Shown here in pieces: positions 1 through 5,918 of a stretch of 14,255 nt of DNA; position 1 is the first letter of the stretch, and every line of letters starts with the position of its first letter. The notes under the pieces are model-generated. The model was not told where the DNA came from and did no database searches. It saw only the letters and a list, made by a program, of their open reading frames with translations. A program made the position numbers and the translations under genes. Origin of the DNA: DASYSA01 sp036003885 (GTDB taxonomy: Bacteria; Acidobacteriota; Blastocatellia; UBA7656); NCBI GenBank assembly GCA_036003885.1, contig DASYSA010000034.1, positions 1-14,255 of the forward strand. Reading direction: 5' to 3'.

Positions 1-2
1 AT

Positions 3-422
3 CGGGAAGACCTCTTAGACCTGATCGGGAGGAAAGGCATGATCCCATTAGATCAACTCAAAGAATCCAGCTTTTATCAGTTCATTGTTGAAGAGGGCCT
101 GGAGGAGGGGCGCAAGAAGGGGCTTGAAGAAGGCCGGGAAGAAGGATTGAAGGAAGGCCGGAATGAAGGCCTGAAAGAAGGCCGGAATGAAGGCTTGAAA
201 GAGGGCCGGAATGAGGGCTTGAAGGAAGGCCGCGCGCAAGGTGTTGCAGAGACTCTTAACAAGCTTGTCGCCAAGCGTTTTCCCAACCTGAACGTTACGG
301 CGGAAATCGAAGACATTCACGACGTGAGTGCTCTCCAGGATCTTTGCCTGGCAGTGGCGGACCTTCCCGATCCTGAAGCGCTGAGAGCCAGACTTGCCCA
401 GGTGATCAAGTCAACGAGCTGA
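3..422 (+). CDS. C-terminal part of an Rpn-type (PD-(D/E)XK nuclease/putative transposase) family protein, 5' cut by window edge
   Basis: The reading frame is open to the left edge (139 residues visible). The residues before the first ATG (position 39) read REDLLDLIGRKG, which looks like coding sequence. The segment IPLDQLKESSFYQFIVEEG followed by EGLKEGR repeats is the usual tail of Rpn/DUF4351-like proteins, whose nuclease core lies N-terminal to this and outside the window. After the repeats comes a region containing LNKLVAKRFPNL and a short acidic helical end. Rpn proteins are known as recombination-promoting nucleases, usually lone genes with many copies per genome. One caution: GGGAGG at 27-32 lies six bases before the ATG at 39 and could act as a ribosome binding site, so an internal short product of 127 aa is possible. 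I favour a truncated long gene. The catalytic residues cannot be checked here. It converges with the next gene, with 8 bp between stops. Confidence 0.6.
   Translation, partial: REDLLDLIGRKGMIPLDQLKESSFYQFIVEEGLEEGRKKGLEEGREEGLKEGRNEGLKEGRNEGLKEGRNEGLKEGRAQGVAETLNKLVAKRFPNLNVTAEIEDIHDVSALQDLCLAVADLPDPEALRARLAQVIKSTS
93..236 (+). repeat. Six 24-bp in-frame tandem repeats encoding EGLxEGRx
   Basis: Units begin at 93, 117, 141, 165, 189 and 213. Each encodes eight residues of the form (E/K)GL(E/K)EGR(K/E/N/A). The three units from 141 to 212 encode the identical octapeptide EGLKEGRN and differ only at a few, mostly synonymous, bases; the first two units have diverged more. The product would be a highly charged helix or coiled coil. 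Such tracts can expand or contract by slippage or recombination. Confidence 0.9.
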
Positions 423-430
423 TTCTCTTC

Positions 431-2113
431 TCACCGCAGCGTGCTGCGTACTTCTCGCGCTATGCGGACATCAAGCAGGGTCGGGCCGCTTTCGCCGAGT
501 GCCCAATCGAGCGCCGGCCTCAACTCCCCGGCCCGCGATACACGCCTGCCGGCCACACCCATTGACTCCGCCAATTCAACGAAGTCGATCTCCGGCTCAG
601 TGAGATCCATCCCGGTGAAGACTCCCTTCTTAACCGATTCCCCCCCGAGCGCAAGCAGTCCACCCTTCAGAACCATGTAGCTCGTGTTGTTGAACACGAT
701 GAACACTACAGCCACCTTGTAGCGCGCTGCGGACCATAACGCTTGAATCGCATAGAGCGCACAGCCATCCCCCACCGCACACAGCACCTGGCGATCAGGC
801 ATCGCGAGTTTAGCCCCGATCGCGACAGGAATCCCCATACCGAGCGCCCCGGCTTTGGCATGGAAGTAGCTGTCCGGCTCATTCAACTCAAACATGGCTC
901 GCAAACAGGGGCTTGATGTTATTGATTCGTCCACAAGCACCGCGTTACTGCTCGCTGCCAGCCGCATCTCGCGAGCTACATAGCAGGGCGACATCAGCCC
1001 TGTGTCATCGGTCTTCAGAGCCTCGTCAATGAACCTCGCTCGAGATGCCTTGATGCTGGTTGCCAGCAACCCCCGGCGGCTGGCGATCCCTTTCTCGATC
1101 TCGCCGCTGAAAAAGGATCCCAGCACATCGATCAGTTCTTCGACGATGGACCTGGGGTCTCCCAGTAGAGCGACCTCAACGGCGTGCGCCTTGCCCAATT
1201 CGTCGGCGTCCACATCGATCTGAATCAGTCGAGCATCCCCGGGAATCATTCGTATACCCGTGTACACGAGTGGGGCCAGATTGGTGGCGCCGATGATCAA
1301 GAGGACGTCCGATCCCTCGAGATCCGACCGGGTTTGCCTGGCATTTGCAGTGAGCGCCCCGGCGTACATCGGATGTCCGGTTGGGAAATTCAGGTAAGCA
1401 TTGAGAGGTTCCGTATAAACCCGCGCGGCGAGAGCCTCTGCCAATCGTACGATTGCTCCCAATGCTCCGGATCTTGCGCAGCCGTCACCCGCGACAATCG
1501 TGGGGCTCCTTGCGCCAGACAGCACCCGGGCCGCCTCATTAATCGCTGCCCTGTCTCCTCGTATCCGTGCGCCTATTCGAGTAATCGGTGGAAGCTCGAT
1601 CTCTGCGCGCTCCTCCATAACGTTTACCGGCAGCGAGACAAAGACAGGCCCCGTCGGAGGCGTCTGAGCTACCTTGAAAGCCCGCGCCATTACTAGAGGC
1701 ACTTCAGAAGCATGATGGGCCTCCCACACCCACTTGCTGTGTTGGCGAGTCAGATCCAGCAGATCGGCGCAAAGCAAAGGGTCGTCAATCATAGCTCGCG
1801 TGTCCTGCTGGCCCGCGGTCACGATGAGCGGAGTGCTTGTTCTATATGCGTTATACAGGTTGGCGAGTGCGTGCGCGACACCCGGATTTGTGTGAAGGTT
1901 GACGACGGCGGCGGAGCCAGTCGCATCGGCATAACCTGCCGCCATTCCCAGAGCCGAGTCTTCGTGCAGGGCGAGAACGTATTCAATCTCATCACGTGCG
2001 GCGAATAGATCAATGAGAGGCAGCTCAGTGGTTCCCGGGTTGCCGAAAACGTAGCGCACCCCTTCGCGAACCATAATCTCAAACATAGCCTGCGCGCCGG
2101 TCATCTCGGCCAT
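431..2113 (-). CDS. Thiamine-diphosphate-dependent decarboxylase, benzoylformate decarboxylase-like
   Basis: About 560 aa with the three-domain ThDP-enzyme layout. The N-terminal PYR domain contains GNPGTTELP (about residues 24-32), the LHE glutamate that activates the cofactor (about E51) and NLHTNPG with a histidine (about H74) where benzoylformate decarboxylase has an active-site His. The C-terminal PP domain has GDG (about 448-450) followed 25 residues later by NN, the ThDP/Mg-binding motif. SYFHAKAGALGMGIPVAIG before GDG is also decarboxylase-like. The family decarboxylates 2-oxo acids in the cytosol; benzoylformate to benzaldehyde is the best match. The serine of the classical enzyme is a threonine here (GNPGT), and I see no clear equivalent of its second catalytic histidine, so the substrate is uncertain and acetolactate-synthase-like chemistry is possible. 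The frame opens at a TTG (2134), but AAGGAGG at 2120-2126 fits the ATG at 2113 (or 2116) much better. No pathway partner lies beside it. Confidence 0.82.
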   Translation of the reverse strand: MAEMTGAQAMFEIMVREGVRYVFGNPGTTELPLIDLFAARDEIEYVLALHEDSALGMAAGYADATGSAAVVNLHTNPGVAHALANLYNAYRTSTPLIVTAGQQDTRAMIDDPLLCADLLDLTRQHSKWVWEAHHASEVPLVMARAFKVAQTPPTGPVFVSLPVNVMEERAEIELPPITRIGARIRGDRAAINEAARVLSGARSPTIVAGDGCARSGALGAIVRLAEALAARVYTEPLNAYLNFPTGHPMYAGALTANARQTRSDLEGSDVLLIIGATNLAPLVYTGIRMIPGDARLIQIDVDADELGKAHAVEVALLGDPRSIVEELIDVLGSFFSGEIEKGIASRRGLLATSIKASRARFIDEALKTDDTGLMSPCYVAREMRLAASSNAVLVDESITSSPCLRAMFELNEPDSYFHAKAGALGMGIPVAIGAKLAMPDRQVLCAVGDGCALYAIQALWSAARYKVAVVFIVFNNTSYMVLKGGLLALGGESVKKGVFTGMDLTEPEIDFVELAESMGVAGRRVSRAGELRPALDWALGESGPTLLDVRIAREVRSTLR

Positions 2114-2119
2114 CATTGA

Positions 2120-2126
2120 CCTCCTT
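2120..2126 (-). promoter_or_regulatory. Strong Shine-Dalgarno that decides the start of the ThDP enzyme
   Basis: On the minus strand AAGGAGG ends three bases before the ATG at 2116 and six bases before a second ATG at 2113. The six-base spacing favours 2113. It lies inside the TTG-initiated extension, which argues against the TTG at 2134. Confidence 0.7.
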
Positions 2127-2166
2127 GCCTTCAATCGCGAGCACCCCTGGTAGCAAACGTCGCGAC

Positions 2167-2172
2167 ATTATA
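2167..2172 (-). promoter_or_regulatory. Perfect TATAAT -10 box for the ThDP enzyme gene
   Basis: The minus strand reads TATAAT at 2172-2167, about 55 bases before the chosen start codon. With 17-bp spacing the -35 hexamer would be TCGCCT, which is poor, so the promoter may need an activator. The surrounding TATATA is AT-rich in an otherwise GC-rich gap and could also serve the divergent gene starting at 2251. Confidence 0.45.
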
Positions 2173-2250
2173 TAGAGAAATCCCGACCGAGGCGACCAGG
2201 CTCCCCATAGCCGGCTTGCGACTTGACTTTGAGATCGCGCCAGAGCGAAT

Positions 2251-2784
2251 ATGCAGCCCATGAAGCGAGTCATCTTTCTGCTATGGGTGCTGTCGCTGGC
2301 AGCCTGGTGTGCGGCTCAGGACGGCAAGGCGAAGTCCTCTACCGCGCGACCGGACTTCAGCGGCAACTGGGTCCTGGATCACGCTAAGAGCAGCCTTGGA
2401 CCCCTGGAACGCGTCCTGGCCAATGCTGAGGTCACCCTCGTCATTGCACACAAGGAACCTGAGCTTAAGATCTCGCGAAAGGCGAGCGTGAATGGAAGAG
2501 AGCAGAGCCAGATACTAACCTACTACAGCGATGCGCGCGGTGAGACCAATCCCGCTGTTTTCGGCTCCGCCGACATGAAGACCAAGACAAAGTGGGATAA
2601 GAGCAAGCTCGTGTCTGATGCCTCAACCTCCATCAACACTCCTCGAGGAGATACGATTCACATAGACACCTCGGAACGGAGAGAGCTCTCATCAGACGGT
2701 AACACGCTTACCATTACCGTTTCGATAAGCGGCGCGCCACAGGGGCCTCAGGTAATCAGGCAGGTCTACGGTCGCGCCCAGTAG
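2251..2784 (+). CDS. Small secreted protein of unknown function with a DFSGNW motif
   Basis: 177 aa. Residues 1-22 form a Sec signal peptide: basic MQPMKR, a hydrophobic FLLWVLSLAAW core, then CAAQ, with cleavage probably just before QDG. The mature part opens with DFSGNWVLDHAKSSLGPL, a pattern common in secreted acidobacterial proteins with a lipocalin-like or beta-rich fold. The rest alternates short beta-type segments, as in TLVIAHKEPELKI, GDTIHIDTSE and NTLTITVSIS. The cysteine at residue 20 is preceded by tryptophan, so it is not a good lipobox. ATG at 2251 is used, and a second ATG at 2260 would also leave a complete signal peptide; neither has a strong ribosome binding site. It converges with the NRAMP gene across 72 bp. 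No catalytic motif is visible, and a specific function cannot be given. Confidence 0.8.
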   Translation: MQPMKRVIFLLWVLSLAAWCAAQDGKAKSSTARPDFSGNWVLDHAKSSLGPLERVLANAEVTLVIAHKEPELKISRKASVNGREQSQILTYYSDARGETNPAVFGSADMKTKTKWDKSKLVSDASTSINTPRGDTIHIDTSERRELSSDGNTLTITVSISGAPQGPQVIRQVYGRAQ

Positions 2785-2856
2785 CTTGAAGGAACACGAC
2801 TTCGCGCGTGACACCCTCTCGGAAACTCGACTACCTGGCTCCTTTAACCAGAGCTG

Positions 2857-4173
2857 CTACACAACAACCATCGCGATGGTTGCCGCGATCATCACTGCCG
2901 CCGTAACCCAGCCCATCCATTTCATTACAGGCCCATTGACTCGCGAGCCCATCACTTTCGCATCACTCGTCAACATTGTAACCAGGATGATCAGGGGCGG
3001 CGCCAGAACGCCGTTCACCACCGCGGCGTAGAAGAGCATCCGAACCGGATTCAGGTTCAGATACTCAAGCGCGAGACCTAAACACATCGACGCGGTCAAC
3101 ACAGCGTAGAACTTCGGGGAGACGGTCGGCCGGTCATCCAGTGACCCGCGCCAGTGCATTGCCTCCGCTATGGCATATGCCGCCGAACCGGCCAGCACGG
3201 GAACGCCCAGCATTCCGGTGCCTACCAGTCCGATCGTGAACAGGAGATACGCCCCGTTACCTGCCACCGGACGCAGCGCTTCAGCTGCCTGCCGCGCCGT
3301 TTCGATGTCGCGGTGTCCCGACCTGTAGAGCGTTGCGCCGGTCGTGAGGATGATGAAGTACATCACAACACCGGCGAAGACCATTCCCGTGATGACGTCG
3401 GTTCGCGCCGCGCGCAGCTCTTCATCTGTGGCACCGCGCCTGGCGCGGATAGTGCGCCGGCCCATCGCGCGCTCCTCCTCGACCTCCTGCTCGGTTTGCC
3501 AGAAGAACAGGTAGGGTGAAATCGTCGTACCAAGTATGGCGACGAACGTCGCGATGTACGTAGTGTTCCACTCAATGTGCGGCACAACGGTCGCACGCAG
3601 GACCTCAGTCCAGTGTGGACGAGCAAGTATAGCGGCAGCCACGTAGGCAAACAGGACCAACGTGAGCCATTTGAATACCCGTGCGATGTGGCGATAGCGG
3701 GACCAGATGAGCAGCACCACGATCAGCAGGGTGAGCAACGGAGTCCACACGTAAGCGCGAATACCCGTCATCATCTCCATCGCAGCGGCCATGCCCCCCA
3801 GGTCCGCCCCAATATTCACGATGTTGGCAGCAGCCAGAAGCGCACATCCGCCCCACAGCACCCACCTCGGATACCGAATCCTGATCACTCCCGCCAGTCC
3901 CCGTCCCGAAACCAGACCCAGCCGCGCACACATCAACTGAACAGCAGTCATCAGTGGAAATGCAAAGAAGACAGTCCAGAGTTGCGCGTAGCCGAACGCC
4001 GCTCCGGTAACGGAATAGGTCGATATACCCGATGGGTCGTCGTCGGCCGCACCCGTTATGAGGCCGGGACCCAACTCGCTGAAGAAACGCCGAACGCGTC
4101 CGCCTTTGCTGCTATCTTGTTTCGTTTGGGATGTGGCCGAGGAGATGTCGGCAGTGTCGTTAGGATCCCTCAT
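2857..4173 (-). CDS. Divergent NRAMP-family divalent metal transporter
   Basis: About 438 aa and about 11 predicted membrane helices, starting from the ATG at 4173. The frame extends upstream to 4293, but that part overlaps the previous gene, is rich in Arg/Cys/Ser and looks non-coding. The family fold is clear: ELGPGLITGAADDDPSGISTYS in helix 1, GADLGG in helix 3 and LGTTISPYLFFWQ in helix 6. NRAMP proteins import Mn2+ or Fe2+ with protons across the inner membrane. Canonical members carry DPGN in helix 1 and a Met-Pro-His stretch in helix 6, both at the metal site. Here these are DPSG (residues 46-49) and ISPY (218-221), so the metal-binding Asn and Met are absent. I recall similar replacements in NRAMP-related Mg2+ transporters, so Mg2+ or broad divalent transport is an inference. 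A charged loop (EQEVEEERAMGRR and onward) follows helix 6. It lies 25 bp after the DUF1003 gene, probably in one operon. Confidence 0.85.
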   Translation of the reverse strand: MRDPNDTADISSATSQTKQDSSKGGRVRRFFSELGPGLITGAADDDPSGISTYSVTGAAFGYAQLWTVFFAFPLMTAVQLMCARLGLVSGRGLAGVIRIRYPRWVLWGGCALLAAANIVNIGADLGGMAAAMEMMTGIRAYVWTPLLTLLIVVLLIWSRYRHIARVFKWLTLVLFAYVAAAILARPHWTEVLRATVVPHIEWNTTYIATFVAILGTTISPYLFFWQTEQEVEEERAMGRRTIRARRGATDEELRAARTDVITGMVFAGVVMYFIILTTGATLYRSGHRDIETARQAAEALRPVAGNGAYLLFTIGLVGTGMLGVPVLAGSAAYAIAEAMHWRGSLDDRPTVSPKFYAVLTASMCLGLALEYLNLNPVRMLFYAAVVNGVLAPPLIILVTMLTSDAKVMGSRVNGPVMKWMGWVTAAVMIAATIAMVVV

Positions 4174-4198
4174 GAACGTTGCTTTCGACAGACGACTG

Positions 4199-4753
4199 CT
4201 ATGCCTCGGGTCTGCAGACCTCGGCCAGGAGGCGTTCAAGCATCTCGATCTGTTTTTGCTGCATGAGCACCAGGTCTGCCCAATACGAATCACGCAGTTC
4301 GTTGAACTTTTCGTGTAGCTGCATGATCTCCATCTCGGCTTTCATGTCGACTTCGTAGTCGTTCTTCGATTGCATGCGGTCCTTCTCCGCCTGCCGGTTC
4401 TGGCTCATCATTATGATCGGCGCGGCATACGCGGCCTGGAAAGAGAGAGCGAGGTTCAGCAGGATGAATGGGTATGGATCCCAGTGATGGATGTAGGCTA
4501 CGATGTTGGCGACGACCCAGACGGCCAGCAGCGTGCTTTGAGCGATGATGAATCGCCAGGATCCCATCATCTCGGCGACACCGTCTGAAACTCGTTGGCC
4601 AAGCGTCTGGTGCTCGTCGAACTCCTTTGCTACGTTTCGGGCGACGCGACTGCGGCTGATGAAACGCTGGACGATTTCGCGCTCCTGCTCAGAGAGCTTT
4701 TCGAGTTCCTTAGCCAGAAATTTCCGGGCAGTATCCTTGCGGGTTACCGGCAT
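4199..4753 (-). CDS. DUF1003 domain membrane protein
   Basis: 184 aa. A charged N-terminal helix (about 1-60) is followed by two membrane helices (about 68-87 and 95-114) and a long charged C-terminal helix probably forming a coiled coil (about 117-178). The conserved DUF1003 blocks are visible: GSWRFI at about 64-69, then WDPYPFILLNLALSFQAAYA and APIIMMSQNRQ with following KDR. The biochemical role of DUF1003 proteins is not established. ATG at 4753 has AAGGAG upstream, with rather long spacing (about 11 bases). It ends 25 bp before the NRAMP start, so the two are very likely co-transcribed, suggesting an accessory or regulatory role in metal transport; that is inference from position only. 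It is 78 bp downstream of the MaoC-like gene. Confidence 0.88.
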   Translation of the reverse strand: MPVTRKDTARKFLAKELEKLSEQEREIVQRFISRSRVARNVAKEFDEHQTLGQRVSDGVAEMMGSWRFIIAQSTLLAVWVVANIVAYIHHWDPYPFILLNLALSFQAAYAAPIIMMSQNRQAEKDRMQSKNDYEVDMKAEMEIMQLHEKFNELRDSYWADLVLMQQKQIEMLERLLAEVCRPEA

Positions 4754-4831
4754 CGCTGAGCGGGCTCCTTTACAACTATGGATTTGCGAGTTGCTTTTGG
4801 ATTAAGCCGGCCGCGTTTTGTCGACAGCAGC

Positions 4832-5278
4832 TCAAGATGACGCGCGACGCTTCAGTAGTACCTTGGCGACGTAAGCCGCGACCACTTCTTCTCTCTGATT
4901 GACTACCTCGTTAAGCATTGTAATGATCCCGCTACTGGCATCACGTTCGGTCTTTTCCTGCACTTTCTGTCGCACCCTTATCGTGTCGCCGATGAAGGTC
5001 GGCTTAACGAAGCGCAACCGGTCCACACCGTAGAATGCGATCACGGTTTCAGCAGTCTGGCCAAGCCGGACCGAGAGGCCAGTGGCAATCGAGAATACCA
5101 GCGCCCCGTGAGCTATGCGCTGCTTGAAGTGGCTGCGCTCGGCCAGTTCCTTATTCGTGTGGATTTCGTTCCAATCGCCGGTGATGCCGGCAAAGTTTAC
5201 GATGTCGGTTTCGGTAATGGTTCGCCCTGCGGTCGCCGCCTCGCCGCCGACTTCGAAATCCTCAAAGTACTTTCCCAT
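4832..5278 (-). CDS. MaoC-like (R)-specific enoyl hydratase family protein
   Basis: 148 aa, the normal length for a single hot-dog domain. The hydratase-2 motif is present: FAGITGDWNEIHTN gives the catalytic pair D35 and H40, followed by FKQRIAHGALVFSIATGL. The canonical Pro before the His region (DxNPxH) is Glu here (DWNEIH). The family hydrates trans-2-enoyl-CoA (or dehydrates 3-hydroxyacyl-CoA) in the cytosol, in fatty-acid, polyester or aromatic-acid metabolism; the substrate cannot be read from sequence. ATG at 5278 has a GGGAGAG ribosome binding site that lies inside the end of the DUF2889 gene. The two genes overlap by 17 bp, which indicates translational coupling and a shared pathway. 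Confidence 0.88.
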   Translation of the reverse strand: MGKYFEDFEVGGEAATAGRTITETDIVNFAGITGDWNEIHTNKELAERSHFKQRIAHGALVFSIATGLSVRLGQTAETVIAFYGVDRLRFVKPTFIGDTIRVRQKVQEKTERDASSGIITMLNEVVNQREEVVAAYVAKVLLKRRASS

Positions 5279-5825
5279 CCATCTCTCCCGTTTCCGAATT
5301 CACGCCGTCCTCATCTTGTACGTTGCCCTTTTCATCGAAAAGCACATCGCTGGCTTCGCTGAAGACGAAGCAGCTATTCCGCAACTGCGGCATCCATCCC
5401 ATCACCATCGAACGTCGCTCGGCCGGATCGTCCGAGGTCTTGCGTAGAGCCGCAATCACGTCAGGCTTCCGCTTCGCCGCCATATAGTTCATCTGAAACG
5501 CGGCCGTACCCATATTGAAGATCAACGTGTGTAGATGATTGCAGCTCTCGCTCCCGCCGGCAATTTCGGCAGCCCGCCGTCGAAAGCCGCGTCCGATCGT
5601 TTCGCCCACGAACTTCGATATCACAGCATAAGCCCCCTGACAAAAACCGTCATAAGGCATCCGTGTTATCCCACCCGATGCCTCCCTGATGACGTAGTCC
5701 GGAAAGCCGATCAGGAATCTCGCCGTGACCGTGTGTACGTTGTCATCGAGGGTTCCACGAATCTCGAAACTCGAATCGTCTATCCAATCCATGTCGACGT
5801 TGATAGTTCGTGAAAATGCCGTCAT
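5262..5825 (-). CDS. DUF2889 domain protein
   Basis: About 187 aa from the ATG at 5825; a TTG at 5843 gives a six-residue extension and cannot be excluded. DUF2889 features are visible: an N-terminal beta-rich part (SSFEIRGTLDDNVH, VTARFLIGFPDYVIREASG), then GRGFRRRAAEIAGGSESCNHLHTL, where a Cys and two His (about C95, H97, H99) sit in the conserved 'GC.HL' position, then FNMGTAAFQMNYMAAKRK. The family has no established activity; members often lie near acyl-CoA or aromatic degradation genes. Its overlap with the MaoC-like gene supports a role in CoA-thioester chemistry. The Cys-His cluster could bind metal or be catalytic; that is speculative. The C-terminus is acidic (VQDEDGVNSETGEMDG). It is 93 bp from pgi and has its own candidate promoter. 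Confidence 0.8.
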   Translation of the reverse strand: MTAFSRTINVDMDWIDDSSFEIRGTLDDNVHTVTARFLIGFPDYVIREASGGITRMPYDGFCQGAYAVISKFVGETIGRGFRRRAAEIAGGSESCNHLHTLIFNMGTAAFQMNYMAAKRKPDVIAALRKTSDDPAERRSMVMGWMPQLRNSCFVFSEASDVLFDEKGNVQDEDGVNSETGEMDGKVL

Positions 5826-5869
5826 CTGGTTCCCGAATTCCAAGCTCCGTTAGCGAAACCGAGCCGCTG

Positions 5870-5900
5870 AGTATATAACCCAACGAGCCAAAACTGTCGG
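5870..5900 (-). promoter_or_regulatory. Candidate promoter for the DUF2889-MaoC pair
   Basis: On the minus strand TATACT (5875-5870) lies about 45 bases before the ATG at 5825. CCGACA (5900-5895) lies 19 bp further up. The -10 differs from TATAAT at one position. The -35 keeps GACA, but the spacing is long. It sits in the 93-bp gap after pgi, so the pair may be transcribed separately from the sugar operon. Confidence 0.35.
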
Positions 5901-5918
5901 CGGCGATCTGTCAGTCGC

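Noticed and set aside
1184..1696. 170-codon plus-strand frame opposite the ThDP enzyme
   Set aside because: Cys/Arg/Ser-rich composition and full overlap with a conserved enzyme mark it as spurious.
2786..3031. 81-codon plus-strand frame after the secreted protein
   Set aside because: It runs antisense into the NRAMP C-terminus and lacks a ribosome binding site.
3577..4266. 229-codon plus-strand frame opposite the NRAMP gene
   Set aside because: It is antisense to a clearly conserved transporter, rich in Arg/His/Pro/Gln, and has no recognisable domain; a shadow frame in GC-rich DNA.
4174..4293. N-terminal extension of the NRAMP frame to 4293
   Set aside because: It overlaps the DUF1003 coding end, is Arg/Cys/Ser-rich and lacks homology; the ATG at 4173 gives a normal NRAMP N-terminus.
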